Assembly (NCBI GenBank): GCA_965223305.1
Contig: CBDCWT010000084.1
Coordinates: forward strand, 124,001 to 188,000
Length of the DNA: 64,000 nt
Reading direction: 5' to 3'
Source of the DNA: CBDCWT01 sp965223305
GTDB taxonomy: Bacteria > Planctomycetota > Planctomycetia > Pirellulales > Pirellulaceae
Shown here: one piece after another, positions 43,213 to 51,413 of the stretch
How positions within the stretch are numbered: position 1 is the first letter of the stretch
Layout: every line of letters begins with the position of its first letter
Translations under genes and position numbers: made by a program
Notes under the pieces: generated by a model
What the model saw: only the letters and a program-made list of their open reading frames with translations
What the model was told of the DNA's origin: nothing
Databases searched by the model: none

Positions 43213-45087
43213 ATGTCCCAGAGTCACGAAATTGCTTCGGCAGCCGCGGCGCAGATCGAGGTCCACTACGAGCAGCGCATCGCCGATCAGACAACTAAGG
43301 AGGCAGAGTTGCTAAGGTGGGACCGCAGGCTCGCTCACCTCCGGGTTTTGTTGTTTGTGATGGTGTTGGGCAGCGTGTTGTGGGGCTTGTCGGTTGCAGA
43401 ATCCAGGATGTTCTTTAGCGCTGCCGCTGTTTTTTTTGTCGTATTCGTGATCGCGGTTAGCAGGCACGACAGACTTTGGCGACAGCTGCGAGAGGTACGC
43501 CAGCTGCGCAAGTTGGCTCGCCAGGGACTTGCCCGTCAACGGCGGCAATGGGATCAGCTACCGGTGTGGGAGCCGGAGGTTCCTGCGGAGTGGGAGGCGG
43601 CAGCACTCGACCTTGACCTGTTCGGACACGCGTCGGTGTTTCAGCTGGTGGGCGCGGTCGGCACGCCCATTGGACGGCGGACGTTGCGCGATTGGATGAT
43701 GGGTTCACCCCAGCCTGCCGAAATCCGCCACCGCCAGGAGGCCGTTGCGGAGCTGGCTGCTCAGCGAGATCTGCGAGAACGGTTTCAGCTGCTGGGTAGT
43801 CTTGTCACAGCGAGTGAAACAGGAATCGAACGTTTCATCGACTGGGCCGAAGCCGAGCCGTGGCTGCTGCGCCGGCAGTGGTTGCTGTGGACATGCCGCA
43901 TTTCGCCGTTGTTGCTTGCCGCTGTCCTGCTGCTGAGCGTGATGGGCGTCATCCCACCGCTGCCGGGAACGTTGGCATGTACCGGCTTATTGATGTTCCA
44001 CTGTCTGCTGAGTGTCTTCTTTACGGCGACCGTCCACGACCTGTTCCGCACCGTCTCGACGCGAAATGGGGAAGCAGCCAAATACCTGGAAATGCTGGAG
44101 CTGATTTGCAGCGCGAGCCTTGTGGCTCCGAAGCTCGCTGGACTCCAAGCCGAGCTGCAGCAGAGCGATGTGCTGGCGCGGTTCCGCGAGTTGCGTCGCC
44201 TGATGGTGCTCGCCAATATCTCGCATTCGCCCATGATGTTCCTGTTGGTCTATATGCCGCTTCAGATTCTGTTGCTATGGGACTTTCATGTGCTCTGGAG
44301 GCTGGAGCTCTGGCAACAGCGCAGTCGGCAGTACATCAGGCCATGCTTCGCCACGCTAGGGCAATTCGAGGCGCTCGCTGGCCTGGCGACCTTGGCCGAC
44401 GAGCACCCTTCTTGGCAGTTTCCGCGCGTCGATGAAGCTCTCGATACGGTCATCGGCACAGGAGTCGGGCATCCGTTGCTGCCGCAGAGTGCTTGCGTGA
44501 GAAACGACGTCGAGGTCGGCCCGGTGGGGACTTTCCTGCTTGTTACAGGTTCCAACATGTCGGGCAAAAGCACGTTGCTGAGGTCGATTGGCACCAATGC
44601 GCTACTCGCCATGACCGGAGCGCCGGTCTGCGCCCGCGGCTGGTCGATGCCGCCGGTGAAAATCGAGACGAGTATGCGGATTCGCGATTCTCTGGCTGAC
44701 GGTGTCTCGTTCTTCATGGCCGAACTGCGGCGGTTGAAGGAGATCGTGGACCTTGCCAAAGCGCTCTCAGACCGTCGTGACTGTCGTTTGCTTTTTCTGC
44801 TCGATGAGATCTTGCAAGGGACGAATTCACGTGAGCGGCACATTGCGGTACAGCGGGTGGTGCACCACCTGCTTGAATGCCGAGCACTGGGAGCTATTTC
44901 GACGCACGATGTCGAGTTAGCTGCCAGCCCTGGGCTTGTGGACGCGTGCCGGGCCGTCCACTTTCGCGAATCGTTAGACGACGACGGCGCGCAGAATACG
45001 ATGTCCTTCGACTACATGATGCGCGAGGGTGTGGCCACGACGACGAACGCTCTGAAGCTGCTCGCCTTCGTGGGCTTGGACGAGTGA
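43213..45087 (+). CDS. Membrane-associated MutS-like ATPase
   Basis: 624 residues from ATG 43213 (AGGAGC about 12 bp upstream; upstream in-frame extension from 43078 rejected). Two N-terminal membrane helices (43-61 and 66-83) and further hydrophobic segments in the middle (SPLLLAAVLLLSVMGV, SPMMFLLVYMPLQILLL) are inserted in MutS core (domain III) sequence. The C-terminal ATPase is clear: GSNMSGKSTLLRSIG (Walker A from residue 446), MRIRDSLADGVSFFMAEL (signature), LFLLDEILQGTNSRER (Walker B), and ISTHDVELA. The mismatch-binding domain I is absent, so it is not classical MutS. Proteins of this build occur in planctomycetes and Bacteroidetes; their role is unknown. Confidence 0.85.
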   Translation: MSQSHEIASAAAAQIEVHYEQRIADQTTKEAELLRWDRRLAHLRVLLFVMVLGSVLWGLSVAESRMFFSAAAVFFVVFVIAVSRHDRLWRQLREVRQLRKLARQGLARQRRQWDQLPVWEPEVPAEWEAAALDLDLFGHASVFQLVGAVGTPIGRRTLRDWMMGSPQPAEIRHRQEAVAELAAQRDLRERFQLLGSLVTASETGIERFIDWAEAEPWLLRRQWLLWTCRISPLLLAAVLLLSVMGVIPPLPGTLACTGLLMFHCLLSVFFTATVHDLFRTVSTRNGEAAKYLEMLELICSASLVAPKLAGLQAELQQSDVLARFRELRRLMVLANISHSPMMFLLVYMPLQILLLWDFHVLWRLELWQQRSRQYIRPCFATLGQFEALAGLATLADEHPSWQFPRVDEALDTVIGTGVGHPLLPQSACVRNDVEVGPVGTFLLVTGSNMSGKSTLLRSIGTNALLAMTGAPVCARGWSMPPVKIETSMRIRDSLADGVSFFMAELRRLKEIVDLAKALSDRRDCRLLFLLDEILQGTNSRERHIAVQRVVHHLLECRALGAISTHDVELAASPGLVDACRAVHFRESLDDDGAQNTMSFDYMMREGVATTTNALKLLAFVGLDE

Positions 45088-45123
45088 GCCAAGCGTAGAG
45101 GAGGGCAGGGTGGTCAACGCCGT

Positions 45124-45303
45124 TAACCCGAATTATTCATGAGCGATCTGCTGCGAGGTCGTAAGTCCATCCGTGGCTTCGTCATGCTTCACAATTCTCC
45201 CTCGACGTATTGCTTCAATACGCCTGCGGAAGAATTGCTCGCCTTCCTTGCCACGAACGTACTTACAACCTCTCGCCACGATCTTCATGAATAATCCGGG
45301 TTA
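45124..45303 (+). repeat. 180-bp whole-element palindromic repeat, copy 3
   Basis: TAACCCGAATTATTCATGA at the left and TCATGAATAATCCGGGTTA at the right; the interior is nearly identical to copy 1 at 4738-4917 and in the same orientation. It starts 36 bp after the MutS-like gene's stop codon. Confidence 0.87.
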
Positions 45304-45349
45304 ATGCTGCAAGAAGTCCTTAGCGGTGCTCTGAGTGCGCTTTCCGCAC

Positions 45350-45990
45350 AATCGTAACCCGAAGCGTCAGCGAGGTGGTGCAGCTTTTAAGTTAGTGCGT
45401 GACTTCGTCTTTCGTCACTCTCCCCTTGGGGCCCCTTGGGGAGAGTCGGCCCGAAGGGCCGGAGAGGGGGGCGCACCCCGGGGGCTACGCGTCGGTTTCG
45501 CTGGGGAACCGTGGGCTAACGCCCAGCGGCTGATTTGCAGCGGAGCCGAACTCGCCAGAGGTAGCCGAACTCGCCAGAGGTAGGCGAACTCGCCAGAGTT
45601 TGGCGGACTGCGATTCGTCCAAATTCTGGCGAATTCGGCTACAAGAAGTCCTTAACGGTCTGAGTTGCGGTTTCCGCACAATCGTAACCCGAAGCGTAAG
45701 CGAGGGAGTGATTTGCGTCGGTACATCAACTCCCCCTCGCTGACGCTTCGGGTTACGAAAGACGCGACGAATTCGACGTCTTGTCACTGGGGAAAGGCGA
45801 AAGGCGCAACTTCAAAACTAACGCCTGGTGGCATGTCCAAGTCCAAGCTTGCGGGTAGCCGAACTCGCCAGAGTTTGGCGGACTGCCGATTCGTCCAAAG
45901 TCTGGCGACTTCGGCTACTGCCACAATTGAGCTTGACGCACTAGGCACCGCGCCCCAGGCGCGACGTCTCGAGCAGCAGAAAACAGATAA
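45350..45990. repeat. Dense repeat block upstream of dnaG
   Basis: In order: CGTAACCCGAAGCGTCAGCG (45353); GTGCAGCTTTTAAGTTAGTG (45380); the CTCTCCCC/GGGGAGAG and GGCCCGAAGGGCCGG hairpins with an internal duplication GGGGCCCCTTGGGG; AACCGTGGGCTAACGCCCAG (45508); a 62-bp palindrome whose left end is present three times in tandem (45544-45641); a CGTAACCCGAAGCG inverted pair (45683-45760); and a full 62-bp palindrome (45856-45917). No gene is seen. Confidence 0.8.
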
Positions 45991-46111
45991 CATCCCTTGA
46001 CGTGTACGGTGCTGGCGGGGCCAACGCGGAGAAGCGACAACGGGTCAAGCCCAATCTTGCTTTGCTCTAACATGCGAACGACGAAAGACTTTTGTCAATT
46101 GAGGCGTAATG

Positions 46112-46140
46112 TTGACCCCTCAATAGGGCCTCATTATAAT
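46112..46140 (+). promoter_or_regulatory. Consensus sigma-70 promoter of dnaG-rpoD
   Basis: TTGACC (46112-46117) and a perfect TATAAT (46135-46140) are separated by exactly 17 bp. The dnaG start codon lies 47 bp downstream of the -10 box. The -35 box lies inside an inverted repeat, TTGAGG (46099-46104) with CCTCAA (46118-46123), which could be an operator (inference). This is the clearest promoter in the window. Confidence 0.8.
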
Positions 46141-46187
46141 TCCGCACCGTAATCCGCTGGCAGACAGAGCAGGGACAGGAGACACGG

Positions 46188-48065
46188 GTGTCGTTCGCAT
46201 CGTCGCATGACGCGAAGGAGCAGATTCGCCAGGCGATTGACATCGTCGAGTTAGTGGGCTCGTACCTCCCGTTGCGGCGGCAGGGCCGGGCTTACGTGGG
46301 GACCTGTCCTTGGCACAATGACACCCGGCCCAGCCTGCAGGTTAATCCCGAGCGGCAGAGCTGGAAGTGCTGGGTCTGCGACATTGGCGGCGACGTTTTC
46401 AGCTTCGTTATGCAGCGCGAGCAGGTCGATTTCCGCGAAGCGCTCGAGTTGTTGGCGGATCGGGCGGGAGTCGAGCTCGCGCGGGGCCAGCCGACCAAGC
46501 CGGGCGATCCCCGCGACAAGAAAACACTCTACGAGGCTGTCGGCTGGGCCAACCAGCAGTTCAAGACCTGTCTCGAGCAAGCCCCAGAGGCAGAAGTCGC
46601 CCGCAACTACTTCGACCAACGGGCAATCGATGCCCGCAGCCGCAGCCGCTTCCAGCTAGGATTCGCTCCCAATCACTGGCAGTGGCTGCTCGATCGAGCC
46701 CGGTCGAGCTCGTTTGCGCCGGCGGTCTTGGAGTCGGCGGGACTGCTGGGACGCAGCTCACAGACCAACCGGCACTACGACCGCTTCAAAGGTCGAGTGA
46801 TCTTCCCAATTTGTGACGTCCAGCGGCGTGTCATCGGTTTTGGCGGCCGAATTCTACCTGAGTTTGCCCAAGGGTCGGTTGCCAAGTACATCAATTCACC
46901 GGAAACACGTCTGTTCTCCAAAAGCGCCCACGTTTACGGCCTAGATCTCGCGCGAGACGCGATCAGCAAGTCGCGACGCGTCGTTGTCGTGGAGGGCTAC
47001 ACCGATGTCATCATGGCGCACCAGCACGGCCTAGAGAATTTTGTCGCCGTGCTTGGCACGGCCTTGGGTTCGCAGCACATTCAGCTGCTCAGGCGGTATG
47101 CCGACTCGATCACGTTGGTCTTGGACGGCGACGAAGCGGGCCAACGTCGGACGAACGAGGTGTTGGAGTTGTTCGTAGCCAGCGAAACCGATCTGCAGAT
47201 CCTGACTTTGCCGGCCGGATACGACCCGTGTGATTTTGTCGCGGAGAAAGGCGCAGACGCGATGCGTGCGGCGCTGGATGCAGCCGACGATGTTTTCACC
47301 CACGCGGTGCGCACAAGAACGGCGGGTATCGACTTGGTACAGGATACCCATCGCGCCAATCAAGCTCTTGAGCAGTTGTTGAGTGTTATTGCCAAGGCTC
47401 CGCGACTGTCTCGCGAAACGAAGTCATCACGTCTGCTGCGTGAGCGGCAAATACTCTCCAGATTGGCACGCGAGTTCCATGTCGAGGAGGCGACACTTCG
47501 ACAGCGGGTTGGTGAGTTGAGGAAGGCCGAGCCTGACCGTGTGCAGGCAAAGGCTGCCCCTTCCAGCGGCGTGTCGAATCGACTGCAGTTGGCTCCCGTC
47601 TATGTCGAACTGTTGGGAATCCTGGTCACCCATCCTGAGCTGGCTGAGTCGGTGTTGGACGAAATCGTGCTTACCGATCTACCTGACGAGCCGGTGCGAG
47701 CCATCTTGACCGCCTATCGGCAGCTGGTGGCGAAAGGAGAAGCAGCTGAATTCGTGCGCGTGATGGCGATGCTCGAAGATCCCGTCGAGAAGAAGCTCTT
47801 AGTTGACATCGACGAGGAGGCGGCGGTTAGGGAGCCATTGGCTCAAGAAGATGCTCTGGTCCGTCTGCGACGTTTGGTAGAAGATTTGCAGAATCGTGCT
47901 GATCAAGCCCAGCAACGTAAAGCGATTGCGGGACTTGACCAACAACTCTATTCAGAGGAGGAAGAAATAGAGATCCTTCACGATCTTGCTGAACGAGAGC
48001 GAAAACGACATCTCGTGGAGCAAGAGCGAAGGCGACAAGGTATTCCCGCACCCACGGATGGGTAG
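46188..48065 (+). CDS. dnaG: DNA primase
   Basis: 625 residues from GTG 46188 with AGGAG 6 bp upstream. It synthesises RNA primers at the replication fork. The N-terminal zinc ribbon has Cys40, His43, Cys61 and Cys64 (TCPWHNDTRPSL and WKCWVCDIGGDVFSF). The TOPRIM catalytic core has VVVVEGYTDVIMAHQHGLENFVAVLGTALG and LVLDGDEAGQRRT. The C-terminal helical region would bind DnaB helicase. It is followed after 58 bp by rpoD, as in the classical macromolecular synthesis operon, but rpsU is missing upstream. Confidence 0.97.
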   Translation: MSFASSHDAKEQIRQAIDIVELVGSYLPLRRQGRAYVGTCPWHNDTRPSLQVNPERQSWKCWVCDIGGDVFSFVMQREQVDFREALELLADRAGVELARGQPTKPGDPRDKKTLYEAVGWANQQFKTCLEQAPEAEVARNYFDQRAIDARSRSRFQLGFAPNHWQWLLDRARSSSFAPAVLESAGLLGRSSQTNRHYDRFKGRVIFPICDVQRRVIGFGGRILPEFAQGSVAKYINSPETRLFSKSAHVYGLDLARDAISKSRRVVVVEGYTDVIMAHQHGLENFVAVLGTALGSQHIQLLRRYADSITLVLDGDEAGQRRTNEVLELFVASETDLQILTLPAGYDPCDFVAEKGADAMRAALDAADDVFTHAVRTRTAGIDLVQDTHRANQALEQLLSVIAKAPRLSRETKSSRLLRERQILSRLAREFHVEEATLRQRVGELRKAEPDRVQAKAAPSSGVSNRLQLAPVYVELLGILVTHPELAESVLDEIVLTDLPDEPVRAILTAYRQLVAKGEAAEFVRVMAMLEDPVEKKLLVDIDEEAAVREPLAQEDALVRLRRLVEDLQNRADQAQQRKAIAGLDQQLYSEEEEIEILHDLAERERKRHLVEQERRRQGIPAPTDG

Positions 48066-48123
48066 CTGCCTTGCTCGCCAATGTGTCCCTTGAAGCGCAG
48101 GAAAGCGCGGGAGGTACTGACAC

Positions 48124-49785
48124 GTGGAAAGTCATGAACAAGAACTGCAGCTCCTCGTTTCCAAAGGCAAGACCCAAGGTTATCTCACCTACGACGAAGT
48201 CAATGCCTATCTTCCAGACGAGGATGTCACTCCGGAGAAGCTGGACAATCTGTTGATTGCCCTCGAGGAAGTGGGTGTCGAGTTGGTTGATGAGGCGCCC
48301 GCTCCTTTTGAGGATACGGTGACCAGCAAGGCCCCCACTGCGGAGGAAGTGCAAACGGCCGCGGAAGCCGAGTCGACCGCTCGGGTTGCCGAGGAGTTGC
48401 CGAAGCTGAGCGACGACCCGATTCGTATGTATCTCAGCCAGATGGCGGAAATCCCCCTGCTCACTCGCGACGAGGAGATCTCGCTGGCCAAGAAGATCGA
48501 GGTCACCCGCAAGCGATTCCGCCGCACTCTGTTGAGTTGTGACTATGCCATGCGGCAGACCGTAGATACGCTGACCAAGGTCCACCGCGGCGAGTTGCCC
48601 TTTGACCGGACGATCAAGGTCTCTTTGACCGAGCAGCTGACCAAAGAGCAGATCTTGGCTCGGATGCCGCACAACTTGAGTACCCTCGAGTCGTTGCTGG
48701 ACCAGAATCGGCAGAACTTCGCACGCTTGATCAAGAGGTCGACGACGCGCGAGCAGCGGCGCGAAATTCGCGCGTCGTTCTTGCGCGGAAGGAGGAAGTG
48801 CCTGCAGCTCGTGGAGGAGCTGAGCCTCCGGACGAGGCGTGTCCAGCCGCTCATGGCTCGGCTGGAAGAGATCTCGCAACGGATGACTGAGATTCGTCGC
48901 CGGCTCGATACGCTCGAGGCCGACACGATCTTCGACGACGAGCGTGCCAACCTGCGGCGGGAGTTGCGAGATCTGATGATGTTGGCGCAGGAGAGCCCCA
49001 GGGGGTTAAGAACGCGCTGTGACACGGTGCGCAAGCAATTCGCAGAGTACGAGTTGGTGAAGCGGCAGCTGTCCAGTGGCAATCTTCGCCTGGTCGTCTC
49101 GATCGCGAAAAAATACCGCAATCGGGGGCTCAGCTTCCTGGATCTGATTCAGGAGGGGAACACCGGACTCATGAGGGCGGTCGACAAGTATGAGTACCGC
49201 CGCGGTTTCAAGTTCTCGACCTACGCCACCTGGTGGATCCGGCAGGCGATTACTCGAGCTATCGCGGATCAGGCACGTACGATCCGGATTCCGGTACATA
49301 TGATTGACGTCCTCTCGAAGTTGCGCAATATTCAGAAGAGGCTGCAGCAGGAGATGCGGCGCGAGCCGACCGTCGAGGAAATTGCTCTCCGGGCCGACAT
49401 CGGCGTCGAGGAGGTAAAACGGGTCCTCGACATCGGCCGGCACCCTGTGAGCCTTGATCGTCCAGTGGGAGAAGGCGATGATTGCAGTTTCGGCGAGCTG
49501 ATCCAAGACGTCGAGCAGGATAACCCGGTTCGCAACGCCAGCAATGGAATACTCCGAGACAAAATCGAAGGTTTGCTCAAGACGCTCACCTATCGTGAGC
49601 GCGAAATCGTTCGCCTTCGTTACGGCTTGGGTGACGGCTACACTTATACGCTCGAAGAGGTGGGACGCATTTTCAAGGTTACTCGCGAGCGAGTACGACA
49701 GATCGAGGCGAAAGCCCTCCGCAAATTGCAGCACCCGGTGCGGAGCTGCCAGTTGGAGGGCTTTTTGCGTAGCGTCGCTGGATGA
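48124..49785 (+). CDS. rpoD: Primary sigma factor (sigma-70)
   Basis: 553 residues from GTG 48124 with GGGAGG 9 bp upstream. Region 1.1: QELQLLVSKGKTQGYLTYDEVNAYLP. Region 1.2: DDPIRMYLSQMAEIPLLTRDEEISLAK. A long non-conserved insert follows. Region 2: LVVSIAKKYRNRGLSFLDLIQEGNTGLMRAVDKYEYRRGFKFSTYATWWIRQAITRAI (the -10-recognition and core-binding helices). Region 3 follows (MIDVLSKLRNIQKRLQQEM), then region 4: LTYREREIVRLRYGLGDGYTYTLEEVGRIFKVTRERVRQIEAKALRKL, the -35-recognition HTH. The complete region 1.1 and high conservation mark it as the housekeeping sigma factor. Confidence 0.97.
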   Translation: MESHEQELQLLVSKGKTQGYLTYDEVNAYLPDEDVTPEKLDNLLIALEEVGVELVDEAPAPFEDTVTSKAPTAEEVQTAAEAESTARVAEELPKLSDDPIRMYLSQMAEIPLLTRDEEISLAKKIEVTRKRFRRTLLSCDYAMRQTVDTLTKVHRGELPFDRTIKVSLTEQLTKEQILARMPHNLSTLESLLDQNRQNFARLIKRSTTREQRREIRASFLRGRRKCLQLVEELSLRTRRVQPLMARLEEISQRMTEIRRRLDTLEADTIFDDERANLRRELRDLMMLAQESPRGLRTRCDTVRKQFAEYELVKRQLSSGNLRLVVSIAKKYRNRGLSFLDLIQEGNTGLMRAVDKYEYRRGFKFSTYATWWIRQAITRAIADQARTIRIPVHMIDVLSKLRNIQKRLQQEMRREPTVEEIALRADIGVEEVKRVLDIGRHPVSLDRPVGEGDDCSFGELIQDVEQDNPVRNASNGILRDKIEGLLKTLTYREREIVRLRYGLGDGYTYTLEEVGRIFKVTRERVRQIEAKALRKLQHPVRSCQLEGFLRSVAG

Positions 49786-49839
49786 CCCGACGCCGTTGGC
49801 CCAAGCCCAACCCGCTCGGTCAATTTCGTTGAGATTCAC

Positions 49840-49872
49840 AACCGCCGGTCTTCAGACCGGCGGTTTTCTTTT
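49840..49872 (+). terminator. Intrinsic terminator of dnaG-rpoD
   Basis: Perfect 11-bp stem AACCGCCGGTC / GACCGGCGGTT with the tetraloop TTCA, followed by TTCTTTT. It lies 54 bp after the rpoD stop and 79 bp before the next gene. Confidence 0.92.
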
Positions 49873-49950
49873 GGCCTGCCCCCGCCGCAGGATTTCTTTC
49901 CTTCCCAGATTCTGTGGTCACGACCTAACGCTAAGGAGCTGATTCAACCT

Positions 49951-50670
49951 ATGGCTATTTCCGCAGATGCTCTGCGTGAACTGCACCGCATTCACCGGCA
50001 GCTGACCGATCTTCGCGAGCGGCTTGAAAAAGGACCCAACCAAATACGTGCTGCGGAGGCCGGCATCGCGCGATTCCAGACAACGCTAGATGGGATTCGC
50101 GAGGACCTGAAACGGGCCAAGATACAAGGCGATGAGCGCCAGTTGCAGCTGAAGGAGCGCGAGTCACGGATCAGCGACCTCCAAGGCAAATTGAATACGG
50201 CTGCCAGCAACCGCGAGTACCAAGCGCTGAAGGAGCAGATCGCCGCCGACGAGCAGGCCAACAGCGTGCTGGAAGACGAAATCCTCGAAGGACTCGAGAA
50301 GATCGACGAACTGACCGAGAAAGTCAAAACCGCCGAAGAGAATCTGAATCGGGCGGCCGCAGAGGCCGCGAAGGTCAAGCAGCGAGTGGAGGGCGAGCGG
50401 GCAGGACTCGAAACCGAGCATGGTCGTGTTGAGCAGGCACTCCAGGGTGCAGAACAGGCCTTGCCAGCCGACTTTAAGGTGGAGTATCAGCGGATCGCAC
50501 AGGCTCGTGGCGAAGACGCCTTGGCTCAGGTCGACGCCGAAGTGTGCGGCAGTTGCTTTCAGACCCTCACCGCACAGATGATGAACGAACTCTATCTAGG
50601 CAAACCAGTTGCTTGCAAGAACTGCGGAGCGCTCCTCTACCTGAAGGAAGGAAGGTCAGTAGGATCTTGA
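49951..50670 (+). CDS. Coiled-coil zinc-ribbon protein (COG1579 type)
   Basis: 239 residues. Residues ~10-180 form a long, nearly uninterrupted coiled coil rich in Glu, Lys, Gln and Ala. The C terminus has a C4 zinc ribbon: CGSC at 199-202 and CKNC at 222-225, with the typical GKPVACKNCGALLYL ending. Such proteins are widespread in bacteria; a nucleic-acid-associated role has been proposed, but none is firmly established to my knowledge. AAGGAG is found upstream of ATG 49951. It follows the rpoD terminator, so it has its own promoter, which I could not place. Confidence 0.88.
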   Translation: MAISADALRELHRIHRQLTDLRERLEKGPNQIRAAEAGIARFQTTLDGIREDLKRAKIQGDERQLQLKERESRISDLQGKLNTAASNREYQALKEQIAADEQANSVLEDEILEGLEKIDELTEKVKTAEENLNRAAAEAAKVKQRVEGERAGLETEHGRVEQALQGAEQALPADFKVEYQRIAQARGEDALAQVDAEVCGSCFQTLTAQMMNELYLGKPVACKNCGALLYLKEGRSVGS

Positions 50671-50675
50671 GTTAA

Positions 50676-50792
50676 GGAGTCGCCCAACAATAAGTTGCCG
50701 GTAATTGTACCACTCGCCCTGCCCCTCTTATTCTCGCTGCGCGGGGCAGGGGAGAGAGGCAGGAGTCGGCCACTTATCGCTGTGCAGCGCCT
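50676..50792. repeat. Palindromic repeat directly after a stop codon, copy 2 (about 117 bp)
   Basis: GGAGTCGCCCAACAATAAGT at the left and CACTTATCGCTGTGCAGCGCC at the right flank an inner GCCCTGCCCCTCTTATTCTCG / GCGGGGCAGGGGAGAG stem. It is homologous to 41339-41463 with several compensatory-looking changes. It begins 5 bp after the zinc-ribbon gene's stop. Confidence 0.8.
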
Positions 50793-50855
50793 ATGTATCT
50801 TTACACGTTGGCCCGTTTCGCTCAGAATGACCGGACAAGCCTGAGAAAACATCGG

Positions 50856-50898
50856 CGACCTCCAGCCTGAGGAAACAGGGTTCGGAGGTCGTCTTTTT
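50856..50898 (+). terminator. Terminator-like hairpin in the greA leader
   Basis: CGACCTCC (50856-50863) pairs with GGAGGTCG (50884-50891) around a 20-nt loop and is followed directly by TCTTTTTG. It ends about 23 bp before the greA start codon. It could end an upstream transcript or act as an attenuator in the greA leader; in E. coli the greA leader is known to be attenuated and to yield the GraL RNA. Confidence 0.65.
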
Positions 50899-50920
50899 GT
50901 CTTGTGCCGGGAGCAATGCT

Positions 50921-51400
50921 ATGTCCGATCTCATTCCAATGACTCAAGACGGATACAACAAAATCAAGGCCGAAATCGAGCGGTTGGAACGCGAGGAGAT
51001 GCCCAAGATCGCCGAGAAGATCGCCGCGGCTCGAGACGAGGGCGACCTCAAAGAAAATGCTGAATATCACGGCCAACGAGAACGGCAAGGAATGCTGCAA
51101 GCAAAAATCAACCTGCTCAAAGACAAGCTTGCGCGGGGCTCGATCGTCGACGTATCGAAGTTGCCGAAAGACGAGGTGTCCTTCGGAGCAACCGTGAAGG
51201 TCAAAGATGTCGATTTCGATGATGAAGAGCTATTCACTCTCGTCGGCGCTGGAGAGGAAGACTACGACACTGGCAAGATCCTGGTGACGAGTCCCATCGG
51301 TCAAGGACTGCTGGGCAAGAAAGTTGGCCAGGTGGCGGAGATCGATGTGCCCAAAGGCACGCTGAAGTTCGAGATTCTCGAGATCGAATACGACTTTTGA
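50921..51400 (+). CDS. greA: Transcription elongation factor GreA
   Basis: 159 residues from ATG 50921 (GGGAG 7 bp upstream), the standard GreA length. The N-terminal coiled coil reaches into the RNA polymerase secondary channel; its tip RDEGDLKENAEYH carries Asp42 and Glu45, which coordinate the catalytic Mg2+ for cleavage of backtracked RNA. The C-terminal FKBP-like globular domain includes FGATVKVKDVDFDDEELFTLVG and ILVTSPIGQGLLGKKVGQ. It converges with the M42 peptidase gene, which ends 14 bp away. Confidence 0.97.
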   Translation: MSDLIPMTQDGYNKIKAEIERLEREEMPKIAEKIAAARDEGDLKENAEYHGQRERQGMLQAKINLLKDKLARGSIVDVSKLPKDEVSFGATVKVKDVDFDDEELFTLVGAGEEDYDTGKILVTSPIGQGLLGKKVGQVAEIDVPKGTLKFEILEIEYDF

Positions 51401-51413
51401 CGCGGCTCAACCG

